NCBI GenBank assembly: GCA_030680405.1
Contig: JAUXVT010000010.1
Location: forward strand, 1 to 64,000
Source: Thiobacillus sp.
GTDB lineage: Bacteria; Pseudomonadota; Gammaproteobacteria; Burkholderiales; Thiobacillaceae
Length of the DNA: 64,000 nt
Reading direction: 5' to 3'
Shown: in pieces, positions 26,634-36,377 of the stretch
How positions within the stretch are numbered: the stretch's first letter is position 1
How the letters are laid out: each line of letters starts with the position of its first letter
Program-made: the position numbers and the translations under genes
Notes under the pieces: generated by a model
Told to the model about the DNA's origin: nothing
Databases searched by the model: none
What the model saw: only the letters and a program-made list of their open reading frames with translations

Positions 26634-27986
26634 TTATTTCATGCCGATTTTCGCCATCAGGTCATACAGGGTGGGGCGGGTGATGCCGAGCAGCTCGGCG
26701 GCCCCAGCGATGCTGCCGTCGCTGTGGGCGAGCGCACGGCTGACCGCCAGGCGCTCGGCATTTTCGCGCGCTTGGCGCAGGCTGAAGGGCTGCGGCGCGG
26801 CCAGGCCGGTATCGAGCCCGAGGTCGGCCGCGGTGATCTGGCTGCCGTCGGCCATGATGGTGGCGCGCTTGACCAGATTTTCCATTTCACGCACGTTGCC
26901 GGGCCAGGCGTGGGCTTCGAGTGCGCCCAGCGCATCAGCGGTGAAGCCGCGGAGGGTGCGCCCCAGTTCGCGCGCATAGCGTTCCAGGAAGACCTGCGCC
27001 AGCAGTACGGCGTCGCCGGGGCGTTCGCGCAGAGGCGGAATTTTCACGGTGATTTCGGATAGCCGGTAGTACAGGTCCTCGCGGAAGCTGCCTTCACGAA
27101 TCATGCTGGCGAGATCGCGATGGGTGGCGCAGACGACGCGCACATCGACCGGAATTTCGCCGCGTCCACCCAGGCGTTCAATCACGCGTTCCTGCAGGAA
27201 ACGCAGCAGCTTGGCCTGCAGCGGCATCGGCAGGTCGCCGATTTCATCGAGGAAGAGGGTGCCTTCGTTGGCATACTCGATCTTGCCGATGGTTTGCTTG
27301 GCGGCGCCGGTGAACGCGCCTTTTTCATAGCCGAACAGTTCCGATTCCAGCAGGGTGTCGGGGATCGCCGCGCAGTTGATGGCGACAAAGCGCTTGCCGG
27401 CGCGCGGCGACAGTTCGTGCACGGCGCGCGCCAGTACTTCCTTGCCGGTGCCGGATTCGCCCAGCAACAACACCGTGGCGTTGGCCGGGGCGACTTTTTC
27501 CACGATGTGGCACACCTTGAGCATCGGCTCGCTGCTGGTGATCAGTCCCTGCAGGGCTGAGCCGTGCTGCCTGGCGGCCAGCAGGCGGTTTTCGATTTCC
27601 AGCGCATGGACATGCAGCGCGCGGGCAATCATCAGCGCCAGCACGTCGGGGTCGAAGGGCTTCTGGAAAAAGTCGTAGGCGCCGAGGTGGATGGCTTTCA
27701 CGGCATTGCTGCGATCGAGGTTGCCGGTGACGACGATGACCTTGGTGGCAGGGGCGAGCGACAGGATTTGCTGCAGCGCGGCCAGGCCTTCGGTCGCGCC
27801 ATCCGCATCGGGCGGCAGGCCGAGGTCGAGCAGCACCACGGCGGGCTCGTGACGGCGCAATTGGGCAATGGCGCTGTCACGGTCGGCGGCCATCACCAGT
27901 TCGTAATCGCCCAGGCTCCACTTCAGCTGCTTTTGCAGCCCGGGATCGTCTTCCACCAGCAGAATTTTTTGCTTGGCGTCGCTCAT
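26634..27986 (-). CDS. prsR: Sigma-54-dependent response regulator PrsR
   Basis: The 450-residue protein has an N-terminal receiver domain with phosphoacceptor D54 (VVLLDLGLPPD). The AAA+ domain carries Walker A GESGTGKE (176-183), the sigma-54 contact loop GAFTGA (223-228) and Walker B LFLDEIGDLP. A Fis-type HTH lies at the C-terminus (GSIAGAAELLGITRPTLYDLM). It is the PEP-CTERM-associated NtrC-family activator. The GAFTGA loop is intact, so it should activate RpoN. Its start overlaps the prsK stop by 4 nt, so kinase and regulator are translationally coupled. Likely targets in this window are the three sigma-54 promoters at PEP-CTERM genes. Confidence 0.95.
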   Translation of the reverse strand: MSDAKQKILLVEDDPGLQKQLKWSLGDYELVMAADRDSAIAQLRRHEPAVVLLDLGLPPDADGATEGLAALQQILSLAPATKVIVVTGNLDRSNAVKAIHLGAYDFFQKPFDPDVLALMIARALHVHALEIENRLLAARQHGSALQGLITSSEPMLKVCHIVEKVAPANATVLLLGESGTGKEVLARAVHELSPRAGKRFVAINCAAIPDTLLESELFGYEKGAFTGAAKQTIGKIEYANEGTLFLDEIGDLPMPLQAKLLRFLQERVIERLGGRGEIPVDVRVVCATHRDLASMIREGSFREDLYYRLSEITVKIPPLRERPGDAVLLAQVFLERYARELGRTLRGFTADALGALEAHAWPGNVREMENLVKRATIMADGSQITAADLGLDTGLAAPQPFSLRQARENAERLAVSRALAHSDGSIAGAAELLGITRPTLYDLMAKIGMK

Positions 27987-30067
27987 GCGGCGTCTCCTCC
28001 AGGAGGTGAATTATTGTCCAGCGGCAGGCTGAGGCGGAACCGGGTGCCGTTCCCCGGTGTGCTGTCGACCTCGATCGTGCCGCCCAGGGCACGCAGGGTT
28101 TCGCGACATTCGTAGGCGCCGATGCCCATGCCTGCGCCCTTGGTGGAATCGAACGGCTGAAACAGCCGGGTGCGGATGAAGTCGTCGTCCATGCCGCTGC
28201 CGGTGTCGGTGATTTCAATCATCGCCTGCCCGGATTCCTCGAATCCGCGCAGCGTGACCTGGCCGCTCGGCGGGGTGGCCTCCAGCGCATTTTGCAGCAG
28301 ATGACCGATGGCGCGGGTGAGCCGTTCGCGCTCGGCGCGCACGCGCAGGTGGGCGGGCGGCAAGGCCAGGGTGGGACGCAGCTTGAATGCCTGCTTGCTG
28401 ACGGCCGCTTCGTTCAGGATATCCGCCAGCGCCACCGACTGCGCCTGCGCCTCATCGCTGCCGCGGCGCAACTGCGCCAGCACTTTGTTCATGCGGGCGA
28501 CTGCGTTTTCAATGGTGTCCAGCATGTCGGCCTGGAACGCGGGGTTGTGCTTGTGCTTTTCGGCATTGGCCAACAGCAGGGACAGCTGGGCAATGAGATT
28601 TTTCAGGTCGTGGATGACAAAGGTGGTGGTGCGGTTGAACGATTCGAACTGGCGCGCCACGATGAGCTGGTTGGAGGCGCGCATCTGCGCTAGATGCGCC
28701 GCGGCCTGGCGCGCCGCCACCTTGAGCAGGTCGCTGACTTCCCAGTTGAAGCTGACGTTGCCCAATGAATGTTTCAGCACCACAAAGCCGAGCAGTTCAT
28801 CGTGCAGCATCAACGGCACCACCAGCCAGGCGTCGTCGGCCTGCCGGATCCAGGCGGGGGCGTCCAGGTCACCGTAAAGATCGTGGCGGGTTTTCATTTC
28901 GTCCAGATCCACCACCCACTGCATACTGGCGAGCCACTGAATGAAGGGGGAGTCGGCCGGCTCGGTGCCGTTGAGGTCGGCCCAGTTCCAGTGGCTGGCG
29001 CGCTGGTAGCCGGTGTCGCCTTCGCGCATCCACAGCGCGCCGCCGGGGCTTTCGAGCAGCCGCGCCAGCGCTTCGACGGCGCGTTCGCACAGTTGTTCGC
29101 CAGGCTGGCCTTCGGTGAGGGCGCGGGTGAATTTGAGCCATTCTTCACGGTAGTCGTAGCGGTAGCTGAAAAAATGCTTGGACAGAAACACCCGCAGCCG
29201 CGCGCGCAGGGTGCCGGAGAACATCAGCAGCACCAGCAGCATGGCGGCGGCAAAGATGAACACGGTTTGCACCACGTCGCCCCATGCGCCGCCGAACAGG
29301 CGCAGGTAATAGCCGGCGCCCGCCATCAGCAGCAGATAGATCCCCGCCCCCAGCAGGCTGGCGGTGTGGAAGGCCATGCTGCGCGACAGCCCGACTGGCG
29401 CCGCCCATTCCGGGTTGCGTGCGGCGGAGACCGCGATCAACGGCGTCACCAGCGCCGCCACATAGCCGCGCGCCGCCCACACCTGGGCATCCATTGCGTT
29501 GAACAGCGCAGCATTGGCATACAGGTAAAAGTCGTACACGAACAGTCCGCCCAGCCCCAGGCAGAGAAACTTGATTGCCCAGCGGTCTTCTGGACGGGTG
29601 CTGCGGTACACCTGCTCGACCAGCACCAGCCCCATCACGGTGAGCAGCACCAGTCCAAGATTGCCTGCCCACTGGGCCAGTACCGGCTGGGTGGGGGCGA
29701 TGAGGGGCGTGATACTGGCGAGCAGCAGGCCACCGATGAGTGCGACGCTGAGGAGACGGATAAAGCGCAGCGGCGCCGGCAGTGTGGCACCCGGCGGCAG
29801 GCGCAGCCGCAGGATGTAGAGCAGCAGCGCCAGCCAGGCACCGTTGCGTGCAACTTCGGCAGCGAGCTGCAGCCGCGGCGGCAACACCCCCCAGGCGGTG
29901 AGCGCCGACACGGCGCCCCAGGCGGCGCTCAGCCCGGTGGCGAGCACCAGCAGACGTCCCTGTGGGCGCTGGCGCCAGCTGGAAACGATGAGGCCGGACA
30001 GCCCCAGGTAGGCCAGCGTCGCCAGGCCATAACCGACGGCGGCAAGGAGGAGCAGGGTGTCGGGCAT
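27983..30067 (-). CDS. prsK: PEP-CTERM system histidine kinase PrsK
   Basis: The 694-residue membrane kinase has an N-terminal region with about eight helices (residues 1-290), a GAF-like cytosolic domain (about 310-470), a dimerisation segment with the phosphoacceptor in VIHDLKNLIAQL, and an HATPase domain with DTGSGM, FQPFDSTKGAGMGIG and PGNGTRF. This is the PrsK architecture. It would phosphorylate PrsR D54 in response to an unknown membrane or envelope signal. It overlaps prsR by 4 nt and lies 22 bp downstream of the sugar transferase gene, suggesting a transferase-prsK-prsR transcript. Confidence 0.93.
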   Translation of the reverse strand: MPDTLLLLAAVGYGLATLAYLGLSGLIVSSWRQRPQGRLLVLATGLSAAWGAVSALTAWGVLPPRLQLAAEVARNGAWLALLLYILRLRLPPGATLPAPLRFIRLLSVALIGGLLLASITPLIAPTQPVLAQWAGNLGLVLLTVMGLVLVEQVYRSTRPEDRWAIKFLCLGLGGLFVYDFYLYANAALFNAMDAQVWAARGYVAALVTPLIAVSAARNPEWAAPVGLSRSMAFHTASLLGAGIYLLLMAGAGYYLRLFGGAWGDVVQTVFIFAAAMLLVLLMFSGTLRARLRVFLSKHFFSYRYDYREEWLKFTRALTEGQPGEQLCERAVEALARLLESPGGALWMREGDTGYQRASHWNWADLNGTEPADSPFIQWLASMQWVVDLDEMKTRHDLYGDLDAPAWIRQADDAWLVVPLMLHDELLGFVVLKHSLGNVSFNWEVSDLLKVAARQAAAHLAQMRASNQLIVARQFESFNRTTTFVIHDLKNLIAQLSLLLANAEKHKHNPAFQADMLDTIENAVARMNKVLAQLRRGSDEAQAQSVALADILNEAAVSKQAFKLRPTLALPPAHLRVRAERERLTRAIGHLLQNALEATPPSGQVTLRGFEESGQAMIEITDTGSGMDDDFIRTRLFQPFDSTKGAGMGIGAYECRETLRALGGTIEVDSTPGNGTRFRLSLPLDNNSPPGGDAA

Positions 30068-30089
30068 GCTCGTTTTCAGGCGCGTGCAA

Positions 30090-31484
30090 TCAGCGCGCGC
30101 CCTTTCCCCACAACACCACTTGTGCGGTCTGGAACAGGATCATGAGATCGAGAAACAGGCTGTGATTCTTGACGTAATAGAGGTCGTATTGCAGCTTTTG
30201 CATGGCGTCTTCGTCGGTCGCGCCGTAAGCGTAACGCACTTGCGCCCAGCCGGTGATGCCGGGTTTGACGGTGTGACGCACGCTGTAATAGGGAATTTTC
30301 TGGGTCAGGTCCTGCACGAAATAGGGGCGTTCGGGCCGCGGGCCGACGAAGCTCATGTCGCCGAAAAAAACGTTGAATATCTGCGGTAGTTCGTCAATGC
30401 GGGTGCGCCGGATGAAACGTCCGGTGAGCGTGACACGGCTGTCGTTCTGCCCGGCCCAGCGTGGTTTGCCGTCTTTTTCGGCGTCGACGCACATGCTGCG
30501 GAACTTGAGGATGGTGAAGTTGCGGCCCCCCTGGCCGACGCGTTCCTGTCGGTACAGCACAGGGCCGGCGCTTTCCAGCTTGATCAGCAATGCGGTCAGC
30601 ACCATGATGGGCAGGCTGACTGCCAGCATGGACGTACTGATCAACAGGTCGAACAGCCGCTTGATCGTGTCGCGCAGCATGCCCTGGTGAAAGCCCTCGG
30701 CGAGGATCATCCAGCTGGCGTTCATTGAGTCCAGCTGCAAGTGGCCGTTTTCACGCTCGAAAAAGCTGGATAGCTCCAGGATGCGAATCCCGTGCAGCTT
30801 GCATTTGAGCAGTTCCGGCACCGGCAGGCCGCCGCCGCGGCGGTCGCGCACGGCGAGGATGATTTCACTGATTTGCAGGCGCGCCGCCAGCTCGGGCAAG
30901 CCCTCCGGGGTGTCGAGAATGCGGTCATGGTCGACGAAATGATGACTGCCGCCCATCGGCAGGTAGCCGAGCACCTGAACATTGCCGGCCTGACCGCGTT
31001 TGGCCAGCAGCGCTTCGATGTGGGCGGCGCGGCTGCCGGTGCCGATCACCAGGGCGCGGGTTTTGAACGCGCCCGCCCGCGCCCAGCGGATGAACAGCGC
31101 GCGGCTAAGCAAAATACCCAGCAGCGCCAGGCCGAACGACAGCAGAAAGGCACCGCGCCCGAACAGCAGGGCGGGGAAAAAATAAAACAGCAGACTCATC
31201 GTCAACAGGCCGAGCCCGAAGCTGAGGCCGAGACGCTGCAGCAGCGCGCGAACGCCCCCCTGCCATTCCAGATCATAGAGACCGCTGGCCGTCATCAATC
31301 CCAGCATGACGACGGTGAAGGTCAGGGCCTTGGGCAGCAGGGGATGGAGGTCATCCGGGATCACATTGCCGTCGAGGAAGCGTGCGCTGACCCCCGCGTA
31401 GATGGCGCCGCCGAGAATGAGCGCCTCGATCAGCACCAGCAGCAACAAATTCAGCGGCACATAGTGCCGGAAAAATCGGATCAC
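30090..31484 (-). CDS. EpsB-type polyprenyl glycosylphosphotransferase of the PEP-CTERM system
   Basis: The 464-residue protein has four or five N-terminal membrane helices, a central nucleotide-binding-like domain (about 140-260) and a C-terminal bacterial sugar transferase domain. The latter starts KRLFDLLISTSMLAVSLPIM and contains KFRSM, RIDELPQIFNVFFGDMSFVGPRPE. This enzyme class transfers a sugar-phosphate to undecaprenyl phosphate, starting exopolysaccharide repeat synthesis. The family member next to prsK is typical of exosortase A loci. The exosortase and the rest of the polysaccharide cluster are not in the window. Confidence 0.92.
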   Translation of the reverse strand: MIRFFRHYVPLNLLLLVLIEALILGGAIYAGVSARFLDGNVIPDDLHPLLPKALTFTVVMLGLMTASGLYDLEWQGGVRALLQRLGLSFGLGLLTMSLLFYFFPALLFGRGAFLLSFGLALLGILLSRALFIRWARAGAFKTRALVIGTGSRAAHIEALLAKRGQAGNVQVLGYLPMGGSHHFVDHDRILDTPEGLPELAARLQISEIILAVRDRRGGGLPVPELLKCKLHGIRILELSSFFERENGHLQLDSMNASWMILAEGFHQGMLRDTIKRLFDLLISTSMLAVSLPIMVLTALLIKLESAGPVLYRQERVGQGGRNFTILKFRSMCVDAEKDGKPRWAGQNDSRVTLTGRFIRRTRIDELPQIFNVFFGDMSFVGPRPERPYFVQDLTQKIPYYSVRHTVKPGITGWAQVRYAYGATDEDAMQKLQYDLYYVKNHSLFLDLMILFQTAQVVLWGKGAR

Positions 31485-31561
31485 AGCTGTTTACTCATCA
31501 GGAATCATGGCTAAAGCCAATGAGCATCTTCCATGCCAGGGCGAGGTTGCAATGAGAGCGG

Positions 31562-32137
31562 TCAAGTCAGGGCCCGCACCTGGGGCAGGCGCACGCGCCG
31601 CGGGTTGCCGTCGGCCTGCAGGCGTTTCATGCTGCGCAGTTCGGCGGCTGGGTAGACGATGATCTCGACCGTTGCGCGCGGATCGTCGATGACAAAGCGG
31701 GGATAGATCCGCCCGGGTGCGTCTGCTGCGCGATGTTCGACGGCCTGATAAGGCGTGGCCAGACGCATCAAGAGGAATTCGACCTCCTTCTGCTGGTCGG
31801 TAAAAAGTTGCAGGGTGATGCCGGTGTGGCGTCCGGCCGTGCCGTTGAGCACCGAGCCGGTCAGGTGGGGGTCGAAGTCCGTCAGCCGTTCCATGTATTC
31901 AATGGCGACCTGCCGCAGCAGCACCAGTTGTGCGCGGGATTCATCGGCCTGGTAGAGCGCCTGATAGCTGCGCAGGGCCTCCTCGATCTGCTGGTTGTCG
32001 GGCAGGCTGCCGCTGTCGGGCGCACCCAGCTGGCGCGCTGCCTTGCGCTTGGCGCTGCCGTAATCGAGGCTGCCGTCTTCGGCCAGTATGCGCGCCGCTG
32101 CGTGTGCAATACGGCGGCGCATGTCCTGATTTTTCAT
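31562..32137 (-). CDS. Conserved hypothetical protein, nucleotidyltransferase-like
   Basis: The 191-residue soluble protein was not matched to a named family. Its first half is helical (MRRRIAHAAARILAEDG; GSAKRKAARQLG). The second half contains LTGSVLNGTAGRHTGITLQLFTDQQKEVEFLL, which loosely resembles the G-S and acidic core of minimal nucleotidyltransferases; this is only a suggestion. Its ATG overlaps the mrcA stop by 4 nt... more exactly, it lies immediately downstream of mrcA in transcription terms only if the order is reversed; on the minus strand it precedes no other gene within 75 bp. Function unknown. Confidence 0.6.
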   Translation of the reverse strand: MKNQDMRRRIAHAAARILAEDGSLDYGSAKRKAARQLGAPDSGSLPDNQQIEEALRSYQALYQADESRAQLVLLRQVAIEYMERLTDFDPHLTGSVLNGTAGRHTGITLQLFTDQQKEVEFLLMRLATPYQAVEHRAADAPGRIYPRFVIDDPRATVEIIVYPAAELRSMKRLQADGNPRRVRLPQVRALT

Positions 32138-34524
32138 AGCGGCATTCCGGGTGTGGCGGTCGCCGGGTCGACTGGCGCAACGGGCTCGACGGGATTACTC
32201 GGGTCGGCGCCCCAGCCGGCTGCAGGTGCACCGGGTGGGGGGAACTCCTGGTAAAAATGTTCCACCATGCCGGGCGCGTTGTCGCCCAGCAAGTCTCCCA
32301 GCAATTCGTCCACCACCGTGTCGGGCAGGCGGGTGCCGGTGGCCGGGTTGATTTTTACGCTGATAATGCCGCCGGGCATCGGCCAGCCCTTTTGCGGCAC
32401 GCCTTTGAGCGCTGTGCCCATGAAGTTCATCCAGATTGGCAGGGACGATTGGGCACCCGTCTCGCGCCGCCCCAGCGAACGCGGCTGGTCGTAGCCCATC
32501 CAGGTGATCGCCACCAGGTCGGGGGTGTAGCCGGCGAACCAGGTATCGAGCGCGTCGTTGGTGGTGCCGGTTTTGCCGGCAAGATCGCTGCGTCCCAACT
32601 GGCCGGCGCGCGCAGCGGTGCCGTAGCGCACCACGTCCTGCATCATGGTGGTCATCAGCCAGGCATTGCGCGGGTCGATCACGCGCGGTGCGTTGCCGCC
32701 GACTTGTTGCGGGCTGGCCTGCATTAGCAGGCGTCCGTCCTTGTCGTACACCTTGTCGATCAGATAAGGCTTGACGCTGAAGCCGCCGTTGGCGAACACG
32801 CTATAGGCCGCCGCCATCTGCAGCGGGGTGACGCTGCCTGCGCCCAGCGCCATGGTGAGATAAGGCGGGTGGCGCGCCGGGTCAAAGCCGAAACGGCGGA
32901 TGTAGTCGCGCGCGTAATACGGGCCGATCCCCTGCAGGATGCGCACCGATACCAGGTTGAGCGATTTGGTCAGCGCCGTGCGCATGCGCACCGGGCCGCT
33001 GGTGCTGCCATCGTAGTTCTGGGGTTCCCAAGCGGTGCCGCCGGCCTCTTCGGCACTCAGCGACAACGGCGCGTCTTCGATGATGGTGGCCGGCGTGTAG
33101 CCTTTTTCCAGCGCGGCGGAATAAATGAACGGCTTGAAGCTCGATCCTGGCTGCCGCCAGGCCTGGGTCACGCGGTTGAACTTGTTGCGGTTGAAGTCAA
33201 AGCCGCCGACCAGCGTGGTGATGGCGCCGTTCTTCGGGTTCAGGGCAACGAGTGCGGCTTCGACCTCGGGCAGCTGCGCCAGCCGCCATTGCGGCTTGCT
33301 GCTGACCGCCTGCACGCGCACGACCGCGCCGGGCGCGAGTTGCCGCCCTTTCTTGCCTGCAACCCAGTTCGCCACCCACTTGAGTGAGTTGCCCGAAATG
33401 TCGACCACCGTGCCGTCATGCAATTGCGCGCGGATCAGTTTGGGGGTGGCACTTAACACCACCGCAGGCTGCATGTCGCTCACCGGAGCGAGGTCTTCCA
33501 GTGCACTGGCGATCGCCGTTTCGCGTTGCGCCTTGTCGGCGGGCAGGCTGATCTGCTTTTCCGGTCCGCGATAGCCGTGGCGCAGGTCATAATCGGCAAT
33601 GCCCTGCCACACTGCACGGTTGGCGGCGGCCTGCGGGGTGCGCTGCAGGGTGGTGACGACCTTGTAGCCCGAGCTGTAGATGGATTCGCCGTATTTCTCG
33701 AACAGTGCCTGGCGCACCATTTCGGCAGCGTAGTCGGCGCTGACGTCGGCCTGCTGGCGCGTCTGGCGGATCACCAGTTTCTGTTTGACGGCGGCTTGCC
33801 AGGTCGGCTGGTCGATGAACTTGAGCGTGCGCATGCGTCCCAGCACATATTCCTGGCGTGCCTTGGCGCGAGGGAAATTGACCACCGGGTTGTAGCGCGA
33901 CGGTGCCTTGGGCAGCCCCGCTAGCATGGCGAACTCGGCCAGCGACAGCTCGCGCATCGGCTTGCCGAAGTAGGTGCGCGCTGCGGCTTCGAAGCCGTAG
34001 GCACGCTGGCCGAGATAAATCTGGTTGATGTACAGCTCGAGGATTTTGTCTTTTGACAGATTGTGCTCGATTTTCATTGCCAGCATGGCTTCGGACAGCT
34101 TGCGGGTGAGCGTTTTTTCATTCGACAGGAAAAAGTTGCGCGCCACCTGCATGGTGATGGTTGAGGCGCCTTCCTTGGCGCCGCCGGACAGCAGGTTCGA
34201 TCCCGCCGCGCGCAGCACGCCCAAGGTGTCGACGCCGCCGTGGGCATAGAAGCGTTCGTCCTCGGCGGCGATGATCGCCTGCTTCATGTAGGCCGGGACC
34301 TTGCCGATGGCGATGAAGGCGCGGCGTTCCTCGCCGAATTCGCCGATCAGCGCGCCGTCGGCCGTGTAAATGCGCAGCGGCAGCTTGGGCTTGTAGTCGG
34401 TCAGCGCCTCAAGCGGCGGCAGGTTGGGGTAAATCAGCGCAGCAGCCAGCCCGGCCAGCGCCGTGCCGACCACGCCGAGGCTGACGATCAGGGCCAGCGC
34501 GTAATGCCACCATTTGGAAAACAT
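32134..34524 (-). CDS. mrcA: Penicillin-binding protein 1A
   Basis: The 796-residue bifunctional peptidoglycan synthase has one N-terminal membrane helix. The glycosyltransferase-51 domain has the catalytic EDERFYAHGGVD and KEGASTITMQVARNFFL segments. The transpeptidase domain has the serine motif SSFKPF, the SLN motif in TKSLNLVS and KTGTTN. All catalytic motifs are intact. It polymerises and cross-links glycan strands. The gene is read away from pilM, with a 189-bp divergent promoter region between them, an arrangement common in beta- and gammaproteobacteria. The adjacent 191-residue gene overlaps its last 4 nt. Confidence 0.97.
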   Translation of the reverse strand: MFSKWWHYALALIVSLGVVGTALAGLAAALIYPNLPPLEALTDYKPKLPLRIYTADGALIGEFGEERRAFIAIGKVPAYMKQAIIAAEDERFYAHGGVDTLGVLRAAGSNLLSGGAKEGASTITMQVARNFFLSNEKTLTRKLSEAMLAMKIEHNLSKDKILELYINQIYLGQRAYGFEAAARTYFGKPMRELSLAEFAMLAGLPKAPSRYNPVVNFPRAKARQEYVLGRMRTLKFIDQPTWQAAVKQKLVIRQTRQQADVSADYAAEMVRQALFEKYGESIYSSGYKVVTTLQRTPQAAANRAVWQGIADYDLRHGYRGPEKQISLPADKAQRETAIASALEDLAPVSDMQPAVVLSATPKLIRAQLHDGTVVDISGNSLKWVANWVAGKKGRQLAPGAVVRVQAVSSKPQWRLAQLPEVEAALVALNPKNGAITTLVGGFDFNRNKFNRVTQAWRQPGSSFKPFIYSAALEKGYTPATIIEDAPLSLSAEEAGGTAWEPQNYDGSTSGPVRMRTALTKSLNLVSVRILQGIGPYYARDYIRRFGFDPARHPPYLTMALGAGSVTPLQMAAAYSVFANGGFSVKPYLIDKVYDKDGRLLMQASPQQVGGNAPRVIDPRNAWLMTTMMQDVVRYGTAARAGQLGRSDLAGKTGTTNDALDTWFAGYTPDLVAITWMGYDQPRSLGRRETGAQSSLPIWMNFMGTALKGVPQKGWPMPGGIISVKINPATGTRLPDTVVDELLGDLLGDNAPGMVEHFYQEFPPPGAPAAGWGADPSNPVEPVAPVDPATATPGMPL

Positions 34525-34713
34525 CCGGTTCCTTTTATGCGATGCCTAAAGTTTCCGCCGATTATAGGCGTTAGTGGTGTTGGAAATTGGACACAGTTGT
34601 TCAACTCTTGCGGTGTGGCAAGAAAAAAACTGTTAAAAACCGTGTGTTGTTGCTAGCATCTAAAAAATATTACAAGAAAAAGCGCCAACCCACAGAAGCG
34701 TAAAGGAAAACTC
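34525..34713. promoter_or_regulatory. Divergent mrcA/pilM intergenic region
   Basis: This 189-bp AT-rich stretch must hold the promoters of both mrcA and the pil operon. A TATTAC hexamer near 34667 with a weak TG-rich partner upstream is a possible pilM promoter, but no consensus -35 was found. An AGGA ribosome site lies 7-8 bp before the pilM TTG start. Confidence 0.4.
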
Positions 34714-35802
34714 TTGCACCTGAATATCAATCTGGACTGGCTGTCCGCCAAGGGTCTGCCCATCATCGGGCTCGACATCAGCACGACTGCGGTCAAGCTG
34801 GTGGAGCTGTCCGACGCCGGCAAGGGCATGCTGCGGGTGGAACGCTATGTCATCGAGCCTTTGCCCAAGGATGCGGTGACGGACGGCAACATCGCCAACA
34901 TCGATCAGGTGGCCGACACCCTGCGCACCGCCTGGAATAATCTCGGCACGCGGGTCAAAAACGTTGCGCTCGCCCTGCCGTCATCGTCGGTCATCACCAA
35001 AAAAATTCTGGCGCCGGCCAGCCTGAGCGGCCTGGATCTGGAAAACCAGGTGGAAACCGAGGCCAATCAGGTCATCCCCTTCTCGCTGGATGAGGTGAAT
35101 CTGGACTTTCAGGTGCTCGGCCCGTCGCCCGGCAGCCCCGACGATGTGCAGATTCTGCTTGCCGCTGCGCGCAAGGAAAAGGTCGAGGACCGCGTGGCCG
35201 CAGTCGAGGCGGCCGGTCTCAAGGCGCTGATCATGGACGTCGAGTCCTTCGCCACGCAGACCGCGTACGAGCAGATTGCCCACCTGCTGCCCAACAGCGG
35301 CGCCGGGCAAACCGTGGCGATCATCGATGTGGGTGCGCAGAACATGCATATCAACATCCTTCACGACAACGAGTCGGTTTACCTGCGCGAACACGGCTTC
35401 GGCGGCAACCAGCTCAACAACGAAATTTCGCGCCGCTACGGCATGACCAGCGAAGAGGCTGAAAATGCCAAGCGCCGCGGCACCCTGCCCGAAAGCTACG
35501 ACATGGAAGTGCTGCAGCCCTACAGCGAAACCCTGGCGATGGAAATTGGTCGCGCCCTGCAGCTGTTCACCACGTCCACCCAGTATCGCAAGGTCGACCA
35601 GATCCTGCTGGCCGGTGGCGGTGCCATGATCCCCGGCATCGATGAAGTGGTCGGCCAGCGCACCGGTACCCCGACCATGGTCGTCAACCCGTTTTCCAAC
35701 ATGGCAGTCGGCTCAAAAATCCGGCCTCAGGCGCTGACCGCCGATGCGCCTTCCCTGTTTGTCGCTTGCGGCCTCGCCATGCGGAGGTTTGACCCCCAAT
35801 GA
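34714..35802 (+). CDS. pilM: Type IV pilus assembly protein PilM
   Basis: The 362-residue cytoplasmic protein has the actin-like (FtsA-type) fold, with phosphate loop IIGLDISTTAVKLVEL, QTVAIIDVGAQNMHINI and LLAGGGAMIPGI. It is read from a TTG start with AGGA upstream; the first residues (MHLNINLDWLSAKG) fit the family. PilM binds the PilN N-terminus and links the inner-membrane alignment complex to the motor. It is the first gene of pilMNOPQ; stop and start codons overlap by 4 nt at the pilM-pilN, pilN-pilO and pilO-pilP junctions. Confidence 0.96.
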   Translation: MHLNINLDWLSAKGLPIIGLDISTTAVKLVELSDAGKGMLRVERYVIEPLPKDAVTDGNIANIDQVADTLRTAWNNLGTRVKNVALALPSSSVITKKILAPASLSGLDLENQVETEANQVIPFSLDEVNLDFQVLGPSPGSPDDVQILLAAARKEKVEDRVAAVEAAGLKALIMDVESFATQTAYEQIAHLLPNSGAGQTVAIIDVGAQNMHINILHDNESVYLREHGFGGNQLNNEISRRYGMTSEEAENAKRRGTLPESYDMEVLQPYSETLAMEIGRALQLFTTSTQYRKVDQILLAGGGAMIPGIDEVVGQRTGTPTMVVNPFSNMAVGSKIRPQALTADAPSLFVACGLAMRRFDPQ

Positions 35803-36377
35803 TCCGCATCAACCTCCTCCCCCACCGTGAACTGGCGCGTGCCGCACGGCGGCGCCAGTTCAATCTCCTGCTTGGCATTGCTGTTGCGGCGGGCGTGCTT
35901 GCCGTCGTCCTCGGGCATAGCGTGATCGCCGCGCGCCAGTCGGCGCAGGGCGCGCGTAATGCTTTCCTCCAGCAGGAAATTGTCAAGCTCGACGGCCAGA
36001 TCGGCGAAATCAAGAAAATCCGCGAGCAGACGCAGGCGCTGCTGGCACGCAAGCAGGTCGTCGAGACCCTGCAATCCAACCGCACCGAAGTCGTTCACCT
36101 GTTCGACCAGATGATCCGTCTGCTGCCCGATGGGCTTTATCTCAAGGCCTTCAAGCAGGTGGGCGACATCATCACCATCAGCGGCTATACCCAGTCGAGC
36201 GCGCGTGTCTCCACCCTGATGCGCAATCTGAATGACTCGCCCTGGTTCGAGTCGGCCAACCTGGTCGAAATCAAGTCGGCCACCGTCAACAATCTGCGTG
36301 CCAACGAATTTGTGCTGACGGTCAAGCAGACCCGCCAGCAGGCGAACGACGCGAACAACAAGGGGGGTAAAGCATGA
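35799..36377 (+). CDS. pilN: Type IV pilus assembly protein PilN
   Basis: The 192-residue protein has the conserved cytoplasmic PilM-binding peptide IRINLLPHRE at its N-terminus, one membrane helix (about 24-43), a coiled coil (about 48-95) and a ferredoxin-like periplasmic domain. It forms heterodimers with PilO in the inner-membrane platform. The gene overlaps both neighbours by 4 nt, so translation is coupled. Confidence 0.96.
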   Translation: MIRINLLPHRELARAARRRQFNLLLGIAVAAGVLAVVLGHSVIAARQSAQGARNAFLQQEIVKLDGQIGEIKKIREQTQALLARKQVVETLQSNRTEVVHLFDQMIRLLPDGLYLKAFKQVGDIITISGYTQSSARVSTLMRNLNDSPWFESANLVEIKSATVNNLRANEFVLTVKQTRQQANDANNKGGKA